In this document: one piece after another, positions 1-7,937 of the stretch
How positions within the stretch are numbered: position 1 is the first letter of the stretch
Layout of the letters: each line of letters opens with the position of its first letter
Assembly (NCBI RefSeq): GCF_040081985.1
Contig: NZ_JBEBMH010000031.1
Span: forward strand, 1-64,000
DNA length: 64,000 nt
DNA from: Kumtagia yinganensis
GTDB taxonomy: Bacteria; Pseudomonadota; Alphaproteobacteria; Rhizobiales; Rhizobiaceae
Direction of reading: 5' to 3'
Translations under genes and position numbers: made by a program
Notes under the pieces: model-generated
The model's input: the letters and a program-made list of their open reading frames with translations, nothing else
What the model was told of the DNA's origin: nothing
The model's database searches: none

Positions 1-164
1 TCGGGAAGATGTCGCCACTGCGCACCCGTGCGCCCCATCCAAATCATGCCTTCGAAGTAGAGCCGGTTGTCTTGTGCCGGCCGACACCCGCGTCCGCGCT
101 CAGGCGGCAGCAAAGGCCCGATCAGCGCCCATTCCTCGTCCGTCAGTCCAACGCGTTCGCCCAA
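1..164 (-). CDS. IS5-family transposase, N-terminal part (runs off the window)
   Basis: Reading the minus strand from a TTG start at 164 gives LGERVGLTDEEWALIGPLLP, then a segment with the motifs CRPAQDNR, YFEGMIWMGRTG and QWRHLP. This is the typical N-terminus of IS5/IS4-type DDE transposases (DUF4096-like region: DEEWALIGPLLP, then GRP..D.R..., then RTG..WR.LP). A purine-rich GGAGGGAGCC lies just before the TTG and supports this start. About 54 codons are present; the catalytic DDE residues would lie beyond the window edge, so intactness cannot be judged. The insertion sequence terminus should lie a little beyond position 164, but I could not identify the terminal inverted repeat. Confidence 0.8.
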   Translation of the reverse strand, partial: MGERVGLTDEEWALIGPLLPPERGRGCRPAQDNRLYFEGMIWMGRTGAQWRHLP

Positions 165-664
165 GGCTCCCTCCAAAAAGAAGCCTTGAATCAAAACCGG
201 ATTCCTCAGTCAACGTTTGTCCACGAGCGCTAAGTCGCTATGACCAACGCGCCGTCAACACTCGATCCCAAATCGATCGCCTCCAGGGTAACCCATTTGT
301 GGCAAACCCGGTTATGAACTGTTGTCTGCGGCTGGCTTTTAGATGATACGCGCTCCCGCATGTCGAGGTAATTGGGATCACGGGACGACGGCTGACTGCG
401 GTCATCCTGATCAACGGACACCGAATTTTTCTAGGACTTCGTATTTTCTCGCTGTTCCTATCGAATCGACATCCGCCGGTCGTGGGGGCAGGGAAATCAG
501 CGATGGATCCCGATCGTCGGTTGCTCGTGTTCGAAGAGTCAAAGTTGCCGACCCTGGCACGGCGTGATTGTCGTCGTGCTAGGACCGGTTGCTGCGTGTT
601 ACTACGCAAGCATGGCCTTCATCTCGGCGACCTGAGGAGTGATCCCCGGATCATGTCCAGCACA
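165..664. other. Intergenic stretch, no gene recognised
   Basis: About 500 bases lie between the transposase start and the 3' end of the regulator gene. Several short frames exist on both strands, but none has a convincing ribosome binding site or a recognisable protein pattern. The left part should include the end of the IS element. I see no terminator hairpin. Confidence 0.5.
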
Positions 665-2422
665 CTAATTCGACGCCGCCTGCGCCCGCTTCTCGTCGCA
701 TTGCTTGAGTCGATACAAACCAGTATTGGCCGCAGCCTGCGCCGCGGTCATGCAGACTGGTAGCGCCGCCTTGGCGGCTGCTTCGGGGAGCAGGGTCTCG
801 TCCGAAAAATTTTGGTAGGGGAACATGCTCTCTGCGGTCCAGTCGGGATTCATCCGCAGCGCCTTGGCGGCGGCGTCGGCCGCCTCCTGCTGCTTGCCGA
901 GCTGTGCGGCGCTCATGGCCAGATACGCGGCCTGGTTGGGCGATTCTCCCAGATGCTTCGCCGCTGCATAAGCCTGGTCGAAACGGCGCGCCGCGAACCA
1001 GGTCTGCGTGATCGGGAAGTTCCACCAGGACGGATAGCGCGGGTTGTGCGTCAGCGTTCTTTCGATCAGCTCAGCGGCGCGTTCCGTCTGCCAGCCGCCC
1101 AAGCCCCAGGCGACCACCATGCGCACGTCGAGGTTGGTGGGGGCGACCTGCAGCGCCTGTTCCCGGTAGCGCTCCGCCCGCTCCTCATCATCCCCGTGAA
1201 CCACTGCCATCATGGCGTTCACCATGGCGTCATTCGGATCGAGCGAAAACGCCTTTTCCGTGTAGTTCCGTTCCGCGTCTTTCCATGCAGGAAAGTCGAT
1301 AGCCGCACCGAGGTCCATCTCGACGGAATAGGCGACCCCCATGTCGCGCACGAGCGGCATGAAATCAGGCGCCAGCTTCAACCCCTTCTCGAACCAAGCA
1401 CGGGCCTCGACAAGGCCCTGCGGACTCATTCTGTGTTTTGCCCCGACGCCGAGCAGCCAGGAGTCATAGGCGTCGAGATCCGCATTGTTCTTGCGTCGCG
1501 CGATTGCGCGCTCAGCTTCGGTCACCGTTCCCTGATAGCCCGTCAGCGTCGCCGCGATCTTCTCCGTGATTTCGTCCTGCACCGTGAGCAGTTCGGCTGC
1601 CGGTCGGTCGTAGCGCTCCGACCATAAATGCGTGCCCGTCTCCGCATTGATGAGCTGCGCCGTCACCCGCATCCGCTCTCCGTCGACCTGTAAGCTGCCT
1701 TCAACAAAGTATTTGACGTTGAGCGCCCTGCCGATCTCGCGCATGTCGTCCGCCTTGTCGCGATAAGCCTCAGTCGATGTGCGGGCGATCACCGGAATGT
1801 CACGGAACCTGGCAAGGTCGGTGATGATGTCCTCGGTTATGCCGTCGGCGAATCTGTCCCAACGCGCGTCGCCATTCATGTTATCGAACGGCAGCACGGC
1901 GATGGCAGGTGGCTCTGCTCCGGACTTTGTCACCGGCAGGAAGTAAGCTGCTGCAGCGGCCCCGGCGATCGCGAGCCCCGCGACGATGCCCAGCCAGGAT
2001 TTCCGGTGGAATGCGAGGGCGCGGAGGTTGACGGCAGGCTTTCCGTAAACGGCCGCGTCGCCTTCTGCGGCAGCCTTGTTCTCGATGGCCCTGGGGCCCT
2101 CGACGGATGTTGCGGCCTCGAGCAGGTAGCCCCGCTTCACCAGCGTCTTGACGATCTCGTGCTTCTCGTCGCCGAGGGCTTTGCGGATCTCGGTGATGCA
2201 CTGCACCAGGCTGTCGTCGGTAACGGCGATGTTTCCCCACACGGCCTGCATGAGCGCGTCCTTGGAGATGATCTCGCCGGGTCTCGCGGCGAGCATCTTC
2301 AGCACCTCCGCTGACTGCGGCCGGATAGTGACGACGTGCCCGGCCGCATCCATCACCGACCCGCGCCCAACGTCGACCATGCGACCGTTGAGGCGAAGCG
2401 ACTTCAGCGCCGGGCTGTCCAT
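665..2422 (-). CDS. Membrane-anchored winged-helix regulator with FlgO-like and TPR regions (CadC-like)
   Basis: The 585-aa product starts at an ATG at 2422, preceded by GGGGGGAT; a GTG at 2488 would add 22 residues but has a poorer site. Residues about 8-105 form an OmpR/PhoB-type winged helix (landmarks RPQSAEVLKMLAARPGEIIS, DDSLVQCITEIRKALGD, KRGYLL). Residues about 142-164 are one hydrophobic helix (LGIVAGLAIAGAAAAAYFLP). After it comes a periplasmic FlgO/adenylate-cyclase-associated region beginning AIAVLPFDNM and containing FADGITEDIITDLARF and EGSLQ, then TPR-like helices to the C-terminus. This architecture belongs to one-component transcription regulators that bind DNA in the cytoplasm and sense outside the membrane. 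It is divergent from the small secreted protein at 2672, so the 2423-2671 gap may hold promoters for both. No cyclase catalytic domain is present. The ligand and targets are unknown. Confidence 0.8.
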   Translation of the reverse strand: MDSPALKSLRLNGRMVDVGRGSVMDAAGHVVTIRPQSAEVLKMLAARPGEIISKDALMQAVWGNIAVTDDSLVQCITEIRKALGDEKHEIVKTLVKRGYLLEAATSVEGPRAIENKAAAEGDAAVYGKPAVNLRALAFHRKSWLGIVAGLAIAGAAAAAYFLPVTKSGAEPPAIAVLPFDNMNGDARWDRFADGITEDIITDLARFRDIPVIARTSTEAYRDKADDMREIGRALNVKYFVEGSLQVDGERMRVTAQLINAETGTHLWSERYDRPAAELLTVQDEITEKIAATLTGYQGTVTEAERAIARRKNNADLDAYDSWLLGVGAKHRMSPQGLVEARAWFEKGLKLAPDFMPLVRDMGVAYSVEMDLGAAIDFPAWKDAERNYTEKAFSLDPNDAMVNAMMAVVHGDDEERAERYREQALQVAPTNLDVRMVVAWGLGGWQTERAAELIERTLTHNPRYPSWWNFPITQTWFAARRFDQAYAAAKHLGESPNQAAYLAMSAAQLGKQQEAADAAAKALRMNPDWTAESMFPYQNFSDETLLPEAAAKAALPVCMTAAQAAANTGLYRLKQCDEKRAQAASN

Positions 2423-2671
2423 CGGAAGGATCCCCCCAGGGCCGAGGCCGTTCAGGGCATCGGCCAACCAAATTACCTCGAACCCCACCGTTGCGCCACC
2501 ATTTGCAACGCTTTTCCGTCCGGAATCGGCAAGCTTTCGTCCGATTTCGTCTGCCGATCGTGTCGTTCACGTTGCGAAAGAGAGGGTCGGGCTCAAGATG
2601 TCTGCTGTCCGCATCAATCGGACGCAATAGCGTGCCGCGAGGCTGGCGCCCAACTGGAGGAGAAAACAGCA

Positions 2672-3058
2672 ATGATCAGGTTACTTGCGCTATCCCTGTT
2701 GGCGGGCTCCGTGCTGACTGGCGCCTCTGCTGCCGACGTCAAGCTGGCGCCGGGCAGCGCCTACAGCGTCCATCTCGCCGACGTCGACGGCGTCGTCTAC
2801 TACTCGATCGATAAGGACGGATACCGGGTTGTCGCAACCCTGGCATCCGGCGTGGATAACCTGCCGGTAAGGGTGGTCTCCACGCTCACGCCTGGACAGC
2901 GGATGAGCCTCTCGGTGCCAGGAGCGCTCGGCGAGCCGGCGTTGGATGTCGAGATCCTGCACGACGGTCATTCGCTTGTCGTCAGCGATCCAGCGTCCGA
3001 GACAAAGGACGCGGTGAGCAAGTTCGGCAATGGCGCACCACAATTGCCCCCAAGCTGA
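2672..3058 (+). CDS. Small secreted protein of unknown function
   Basis: The 128-aa product starts at ATG 2672 with GGAGGAGA at 2656-2663, a good ribosome binding site. The N-terminus MIRLLALSLLAGSVLTGASA is a classic Sec signal peptide, probably cleaved after ASA. The mature part is about 108 residues with alternating hydrophobic positions that suggest a small beta-rich domain (VYYSIDKDGYRVVATL, VEILHDGHSLVVSD). No cysteines or catalytic motif stand out. It lies divergently beside the CadC-like regulator, so it could be a target or sensed partner, but that is inference from position only. Confidence 0.75.
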   Translation: MIRLLALSLLAGSVLTGASAADVKLAPGSAYSVHLADVDGVVYYSIDKDGYRVVATLASGVDNLPVRVVSTLTPGQRMSLSVPGALGEPALDVEILHDGHSLVVSDPASETKDAVSKFGNGAPQLPPS

Positions 3059-3124
3059 CCGTGTGGTTCACGCCTTTCGCCACTGCGGCCGAAGGAAACG
3101 TCAGCCGACGGCATGCAGGCTGGT

Positions 3125-3453
3125 CTAGGACGCCAGCCCACGCGGAGCTTTTTCCCATATCACTGTGAAATCCACTACCGTGAAGCAGGGGCCTGGTTGC
3201 CAGGACTGCGAACTTGATCGCGGCCACACCTTCTCGCCCGGCGCCTCGAAGACCTGGCGGACGATGTCCTTGGGGCCAAGACCGACGCCGCAAGTGTTGG
3301 TGTCGTCTTCCCAGACGACGACCTGGCGCCCACCCCGATGACTTCGATCTGTGCATTGCTTTGACCCGATAGTGCTCCCGCGAAAGGATCGAGGATGGTA
3401 TTGGTAGCATTCGCCTGGACAGCGCTGCTCCAAAGCGTCGATGTGTTTGGCAT
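3125..3453 (-). pseudogene. Possible frameshifted small gene, unrecognised
   Basis: Two overlapping minus-strand frames each look protein-like in complementary halves. From ATG 3453 one reads MPNTSTLWSSAVQANATNTI through SGQSNAQIEVIGVG. The neighbouring frame then carries RQVVVWEDDTNTCGVGLGPK and continues to a stop at 3125. The switch is near 3335-3345, at a run of G and C (CGGGGTGGGCGCC on the minus strand), where a one-base indel is likely. The second frame is rich in acidic and aromatic residues, unlike a random shadow frame. I do not recognise the family. A spurious composite remains possible. Confidence 0.3.
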
Positions 3454-3836
3454 GCCTCGTCCCCCAAGCAACGGCCGCCGATTTTGGCAGCACCCCAAGC
3501 CAGAAGTATTTCAAGTTCGGATGGCTAGGAAGCCACAGGCCGCAACCCGCCCAGCGTCGACTGGTCGCCTGCGTCACCCCCCAAATGCCGCAAGGATGAC
3601 TGTCTTGCGACGTTGTTCCGAGCCCGGACCTCGTCCGCCTTGTTCGGCATGTATCCCACTGTCATTTGGGCTACCCCACTTTCGCTAGACTTTGTTGCCA
3701 TCGTGCCATTGTCGGGCTAACCTCCGACATTGGATTTGTCAGCAACATCATCGCAGCGATGAGCGTGACAACAGAATAACATCCCGACAACCGTTGCCGC
3801 GCCGCAAGCTGACCGAAAGGTTACAGGGGAAATGCC
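3454..3836. other. Upstream region of the first RTX gene, no gene seen
   Basis: About 380 bases show no convincing coding frame on either strand. The last 16 bases hold the purine-rich AGGGGAA used by the RTX gene at 3837. The rest presumably contains its promoter, but I cannot point to a clear -35/-10 pair. Confidence 0.4.
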
Positions 3837-6341
3837 ATGGCAACATTCGTCGTGTCCAATACCAATTCTTCTGGTGCAGGGAGCCTCGCCGCTGCGATCC
3901 TCCAAGCTGAAGCATCGACTAATGCAGACAGAATTACTTTCTCGGCTGGCCTGGGAACAATCGTCACACCGAACCTCTTCACGTTGACGACCAAGATCAC
4001 ATTTGACGGCGACCTGAACAATGACGGCATCGCCGACGTCACGCTGTCTGCCGATACAGATGGCAACGGTCTAGGCAACCATACGCTTTTCCAGATCGAT
4101 CCGACCGGCGACGTGGCGTTTGACGGCCTCAACCTGACAGAAGGGTCGGGTCAAGGCTTCACAAATGCCCCCACCGCCGGGGCCATCGTAAATTTTGGTA
4201 AGGCCTCGATCGTCAACTCCCTGCTCGCAGCCAACGTTGGGGAAGGCCGTGACCAGGTTGCCGCTGGTGCCGGACAGGACGGCGCCGATGGTGGCTGGGC
4301 GGCGGGTGCCATCTTCAACGCTGGAACGCTCTCGCTGTCCTTCACGACGTTCCAGGACAATGAGGGGCGTGGTGGCGACGGAGGAACCGGGGGCGCAGGC
4401 TCCAATGGCGGCGATTTTGGGGGCGATGGCGGCAAAGGCGGCACGGCCGGTTATGCCTCGGCCCACATCATTAACGCCGCAGGTGCCTCAATGGCACTAA
4501 ACGTGGTCGACTTTAAAGGCGGGACTGCGGCCAGTGGCAAGGCCGGCAATGGTGGCAACGGTGGAGACGGCATTCTATTTGGCGGCGATGGGGGCGACGG
4601 CGGCGCCAATGCCTTTCTCGGTGGGGAGTTCCTGAATTTCGGCTCTGCATCGGGATCGTTCACCACCGACTTAGGGCCTGGCCTCGGTAACTTCGGTCCT
4701 TCTCCTGGCGGCCTTGGTGGCACGGGAGTATTGGCGGTCGGCGATCCGGGCTTGCCCGGAAGCGAGGTGCAGCGTGCCTTCTTCGGGATGACAGTCGGGA
4801 CGGATGGCAACGACCTCAGGATCGGCCTGAGTGGCAAGGACTTAATCATCGGACTGGACGGCGCCGATCGACTGTTCGGCCGCAACGACAATGATGACCT
4901 TAGCGGTGACAGCGGCAATGATACTTTGGATGGAGGTGCAGGTAATGACGCGCTTCTCGGGGGCGCAGGCGATGATACGCTGATCGTCTCGACGGGCGCC
5001 GACACCTATCTAGGGGGCGCCAATACCGATGAGTTGGATTTCAGCGCGATCACCAAGGGTGTGTCGATCGATCTTGCTACGACCACCGCGCAAACGATTT
5101 TTGGCGGCAGCGTCGATCTGTCTCTGGACATCGAAAATGTTCGCGGAACCGATTTCGGCGACACGCTGACCGGAAGCGGAGTTGCCAACCGTCTTGACGG
5201 AGGCGGCGGCAACGACACGCTCGCAGGCGAGGCAGGCGACGACATCTACATCGTTGATGTGGTTGGCGACGTAGTGACCGAGGCATTCGGCGATGGCGTC
5301 GCCGACCGCGCAATGGCGCGGTCGAACTATGCATTAGCGGCGGGAGTCGACATCGAACTGCTAACGACGGTGTCGTCGACTGCTGCCACCGCGATCAATC
5401 TGACTGGAAATGCGCTTCATCAGGAAATCACCGGCAATGCCGGGAGAAACACGCTGAAGGACGGTGGCGGCGCGGCCGATCAACTGCGCGGACTAGGCGG
5501 CAACGACACCTATCTGGTCTACGCAGGTGGAACGAGCGTCATCGAGGGGTCCACCGGCGGTGCCGACAAGGTTTTGGCGGCCGTCGATTTCACGCTCGCC
5601 GCAGGCCAGTATGTCGAGGCGCTGGCAACCACCAACGGCTCCGGCACCTCGGCTATCGACCTCACCGGCAACGCGCTACACCAGACCATCACTGGAAATG
5701 CCGGGGTGAACATCCTGAGCGACGGTGGTGCCGGCAATGCCGACACGATGATCGGGCTTAGCGACAACGACACCTACCGGGTCTACAATGGCGGCGACGT
5801 GATTCAGGAGACGGCAAGCCAGGGCGCCGCCGACAGGGTGATGGCAGCGGTGGACTATCGGCTGGGCGCAGGGGTTCACGTCGAACTCCTCAGCACGAAT
5901 GGCTCGTCGGGCAAATCGGGCATCGATCTCACCGGTAACGAGTTTGCACAGGAGATTGTCGGCAACGCCGGCGACAACCGACTGGAAGGCCGCGAGGGCA
6001 ACGACACAATGCGCGGCCTCGGCGGCAACGACACCTTCGTCTTCAACACAAAACTCGGCGCGTCGAACATCGACACGATTATCGACTTCAACGTCGCGGA
6101 CGACCGTATTCTCCTCTCGGATGCGATCTTCACCAAACTGAACACCGGCGTGATGCTGTCAGGTTACTTCCGCGCCAACACGACCGGGGTGGCGCAGGAT
6201 GCCAACGACCACGTCATTTACGAGACCGACACGGGAAAGCTGTTCTACGACGCTGACGGCCTCGGAGGCGCGGCCGGAATTCAGTTTGCCAAGATCGGCA
6301 TCGGCCTGGCGCTCACCAACTTGGACTTCCACGTCGCATAG
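3837..6341 (+). CDS. RTX-type calcium-binding repeat protein, probable type I secretion substrate
   Basis: The 834-aa product starts at ATG 3837 after AGGGGAAATGCC. Residues 1-300 resemble an extracellular beta-helix start (GAGSLAAAI, then DRITFSAGLG, then ITFDGDLNNDG, as in polymorphic adhesins), with a Gly-rich stretch. Residues about 320-382 contain nonapeptide repeats of GGxGNDxLxGG type (DTLDGGAGNDALLGGAGDDT) that bind calcium outside the cell. After these come modules of about 87 residues with DLTGNALHQ.ITGNAG, GGNDTYLVY and AAG.YVE, recurring near residues 524, 611 and 700. The last 90 residues (TIIDFNVADDRILLSDAIF, VIYETDTGKLFYDADGLGG) match the C-terminal targeting region of type I secreted RTX proteins. 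There is no N-terminal signal peptide, as expected for type I secretion. No ABC exporter genes are in the window. The function may be adhesion, matrix or an enzyme-free surface protein; no catalytic domain was seen. Confidence 0.9.
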   Translation: MATFVVSNTNSSGAGSLAAAILQAEASTNADRITFSAGLGTIVTPNLFTLTTKITFDGDLNNDGIADVTLSADTDGNGLGNHTLFQIDPTGDVAFDGLNLTEGSGQGFTNAPTAGAIVNFGKASIVNSLLAANVGEGRDQVAAGAGQDGADGGWAAGAIFNAGTLSLSFTTFQDNEGRGGDGGTGGAGSNGGDFGGDGGKGGTAGYASAHIINAAGASMALNVVDFKGGTAASGKAGNGGNGGDGILFGGDGGDGGANAFLGGEFLNFGSASGSFTTDLGPGLGNFGPSPGGLGGTGVLAVGDPGLPGSEVQRAFFGMTVGTDGNDLRIGLSGKDLIIGLDGADRLFGRNDNDDLSGDSGNDTLDGGAGNDALLGGAGDDTLIVSTGADTYLGGANTDELDFSAITKGVSIDLATTTAQTIFGGSVDLSLDIENVRGTDFGDTLTGSGVANRLDGGGGNDTLAGEAGDDIYIVDVVGDVVTEAFGDGVADRAMARSNYALAAGVDIELLTTVSSTAATAINLTGNALHQEITGNAGRNTLKDGGGAADQLRGLGGNDTYLVYAGGTSVIEGSTGGADKVLAAVDFTLAAGQYVEALATTNGSGTSAIDLTGNALHQTITGNAGVNILSDGGAGNADTMIGLSDNDTYRVYNGGDVIQETASQGAADRVMAAVDYRLGAGVHVELLSTNGSSGKSGIDLTGNEFAQEIVGNAGDNRLEGREGNDTMRGLGGNDTFVFNTKLGASNIDTIIDFNVADDRILLSDAIFTKLNTGVMLSGYFRANTTGVAQDANDHVIYETDTGKLFYDADGLGGAAGIQFAKIGIGLALTNLDFHVA

Positions 6342-6667
6342 TCATGGCAATTATGACATCACCGAAAATCCCTCGGCTTGACCTTGATGATGTCTATGTG
6401 GAGGTCGGGGATGTAGATATCGCGGGCCTTCGTCCCCTTCGGCGGCAACGTTCGTGGATCGAGGCCAGGGCTGCCGTTATGGAATTCGTCGCCGCGGCCA
6501 TGCGGTAGCGGGAAGGCGGCATCCCGGCTGCCAATACTGGCCAGTTCGGCAGACAGATCGGTGCGTTGGTGCGCAACGACATGCGGGTGTCTTTTTATGT
6601 GAATTTGCCTGCCGTCGTCGGCCAGAGCGTCAGCTACCTATCGGATAACGGTCAAGCCCGGCCGTCC
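6342..6667. other. Gap after the RTX gene with an interrupted reading frame
   Basis: A plus-strand frame begins with ATG 6353 (MTSPKIPRLDLDDVYVEVGD...) and stops at TAG 6506-6508 after 51 codons. The same frame then stays open and protein-like (NTGQFGRQIGALVRNDMRV). It may be a decayed gene with a nonsense codon, or chance. No ribosome binding site is evident and I recognise no family. Confidence 0.2.
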
Positions 6668-6937
6668 TTATTTCGGAAGACATTCTACGTTGTAGGCGAT
6701 GATGATCTGTGCGGGGTCAGCACCACCTGTGCTTTTCAAGTCTTCCAGGCCCGTTCTTAGCTTTTCCCCTGCCTCCTTAAGGCTACCCTCAAGTTTCGCT
6801 TTGGCGGCCATGCACCGCTCTTCGTTTGAAAATTCTTGGAAAACAACCGTGGGGACGAGCCGCCATTCTGCCCGATCGTTTGTGGCGGCTGGATCGACCG
6901 AATACGAGAAGACATACATCAGAATCCACATTGGCAT
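6668..6937 (-). CDS. Small hypothetical protein, probably exported or membrane-associated
   Basis: The 89-aa product starts at ATG 6937, preceded by TTGGAGC. A hydrophobic N-terminus (MPMWILMYVFSYSVD) is followed by a soluble, helical region with charged residues (FSNEERCMAAKAKLEGSLKE) and ends AQIIIAYNVECLPK. Two cysteines (in ERC and VEC) could form a disulfide if the protein is exported. It lies 17 bases downstream of the 69-aa gene at 6955-7164, so the two probably form one transcript. Small proteins of this general form are common in rhizobia, but I assign no function. Confidence 0.55.
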   Translation of the reverse strand: MPMWILMYVFSYSVDPAATNDRAEWRLVPTVVFQEFSNEERCMAAKAKLEGSLKEAGEKLRTGLEDLKSTGGADPAQIIIAYNVECLPK

Positions 6938-6954
6938 GCTCCAATCGCGGTCCC

Positions 6955-7164
6955 CTACAAGCCTTGCGCCCCAAGGAACGCTTCGATTTGCGCCTCGGTC
7001 GCTGAAAACGGCAGTGGGCACCTACCGAACACAACGTCGCCCGCGCGGTTTCGCACCATGTAGCCGCCGTATCCGTTGCCGACTTCAAGAAGGAAGCCGC
7101 CGGCATCAAGCCTAAACCGCACTGCATCCTCGCGCGGCTCCTCGCGAAGCAGTTTCTTGCCCAT
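6955..7164 (-). CDS. Small hypothetical protein (69 aa)
   Basis: It starts at ATG 7164 with GAGAGGGGG just upstream, a good ribosome binding site. The product begins MGKKLLREEPREDAVRFRLD and continues with a Gly-rich turn (VGNGYGGYMVRNRAG) and a C-terminal amphipathic helix (FSATEAQIEAFLGAQG). It has no signal peptide or membrane segment. It is the first gene of a likely two-gene unit with the 89-aa gene downstream. The fold looks like a small alpha/beta domain; the function is not recognised. Confidence 0.55.
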   Translation of the reverse strand: MGKKLLREEPREDAVRFRLDAGGFLLEVGNGYGGYMVRNRAGDVVFGRCPLPFSATEAQIEAFLGAQGL

Positions 7165-7389
7165 GGTGACCCCCTCTCTGTCCCCCGACAGCCGAGATTG
7201 CCCCTTGGCCGAGGGCGGCGCAAGGCAAAATCCGGGGCTTCGATCAGGGCGGGGGTAGGGCTGAAAATCGCTAATCCGGCAGGGGACCGGCGCCCCTATC
7301 GACAATTTGCGAACGGACGCACTGGGGGTCGATGGTCCGCTGGGTTTCAGCATTCCAGCGCCCCGCATCGACCAGCAGTCACCTCCTGC

Positions 7390-7740
7390 CTACGCAGCGC
7401 GTCCGAGGGCCGTCCAGGCCGTGGAGTACGAGCGCAGAGGGCCCCTGTGCCCACTTCTAAGGCAGTGCGCGCGGGGAGGCGCAGATAGCTGGCTTTCCGG
7501 GCACCAGCTTCCTGCTATTGATTGGCGGGACTGATGGGTGCCGACCTCCTTTAGGTGCTTCGGTAGAAGGAAGTCGACGATCGCGAAAACCAAGGGCGCC
7601 AGTCCGGTCAAGGGAAAAAGGATGCAGACCGTAAGGGCCATGATCAAGATCGCGATCGGGACCTGGAATTTGCGTGGGTATGCCCGCCCTTGCCTGGCAT
7701 CAAGGCGTGCTTGCGCGAATGAATTCCTAGATGAGGTCAT
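7390..7740 (-). CDS. Possible small membrane protein
   Basis: From ATG 7740 (MTSSRNSFAQARL) the frame gives a basic N-terminus and then a hydrophobic hairpin (VPIAILIMALTVCILFPLTG and APLVFAIVDFLLP), followed by a Ser/Arg-rich tail that looks less natural. The hairpin could be two membrane helices. There is no strong ribosome binding site and the C-terminal third resembles non-coding translation, so the real gene may be shorter or decayed. The rest of the 7165-7937 gap shows nothing convincing apart from the terminator at its right end. Confidence 0.3.
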   Translation of the reverse strand: MTSSRNSFAQARLDARQGRAYPRKFQVPIAILIMALTVCILFPLTGLAPLVFAIVDFLLPKHLKEVGTHQSRQSIAGSWCPESQLSAPPRAHCLRSGHRGPLRSYSTAWTALGRAA

Positions 7741-7887
7741 GACCGGCATGCGTGAATTGAAGGGCAGCGTCTCGAGGCTTCACCAGCGCATAGACCAAAT
7801 TCTTCACGACAAAGGGCGGGGGAAAACTGTTTATCGCCGTTGGCGCATTGTTGGCCTGACGATAGGATCTTCTGTAGGCGAAACTTG

Positions 7888-7918
7888 GCCCCGCTGGCTC
7901 CGGCCGGCGGGGCTTTTT
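7888..7918 (+). terminator. Rho-independent terminator, plus strand
   Basis: GCCCCGC (7888-7894) pairs perfectly with GCGGGGC (7907-7913) across a 12-base loop and is followed by TTTTT (7914-7918). The T-run is on the plus strand only, so it ends plus-strand transcription. No convincing plus-strand gene precedes it, and the adjacent RTX gene at 7938 is on the minus strand. Confidence 0.75.
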
Positions 7919-7937
7919 GTATTCGCAGGAGCTTCAG

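Noticed and set aside
665..2422. Annotation of the left regulator as an adenylate cyclase
   Set aside because: Only the cyclase-associated FlgO-like region and TPRs are present. There is no class III cyclase catalytic domain.
4797..6000. Regularly repeated DNA resembling a tandem array or CRISPR
   Set aside because: The periodicity follows codons of RTX nonapeptides and 87-residue modules. There are no constant repeats with unique spacers.
4071..6145. Several Pro/Ser-rich minus-strand frames inside the first RTX gene
   Set aside because: They mirror the Gly/Asp-rich calcium-binding repeats of the plus-strand gene and have no ribosome binding sites.
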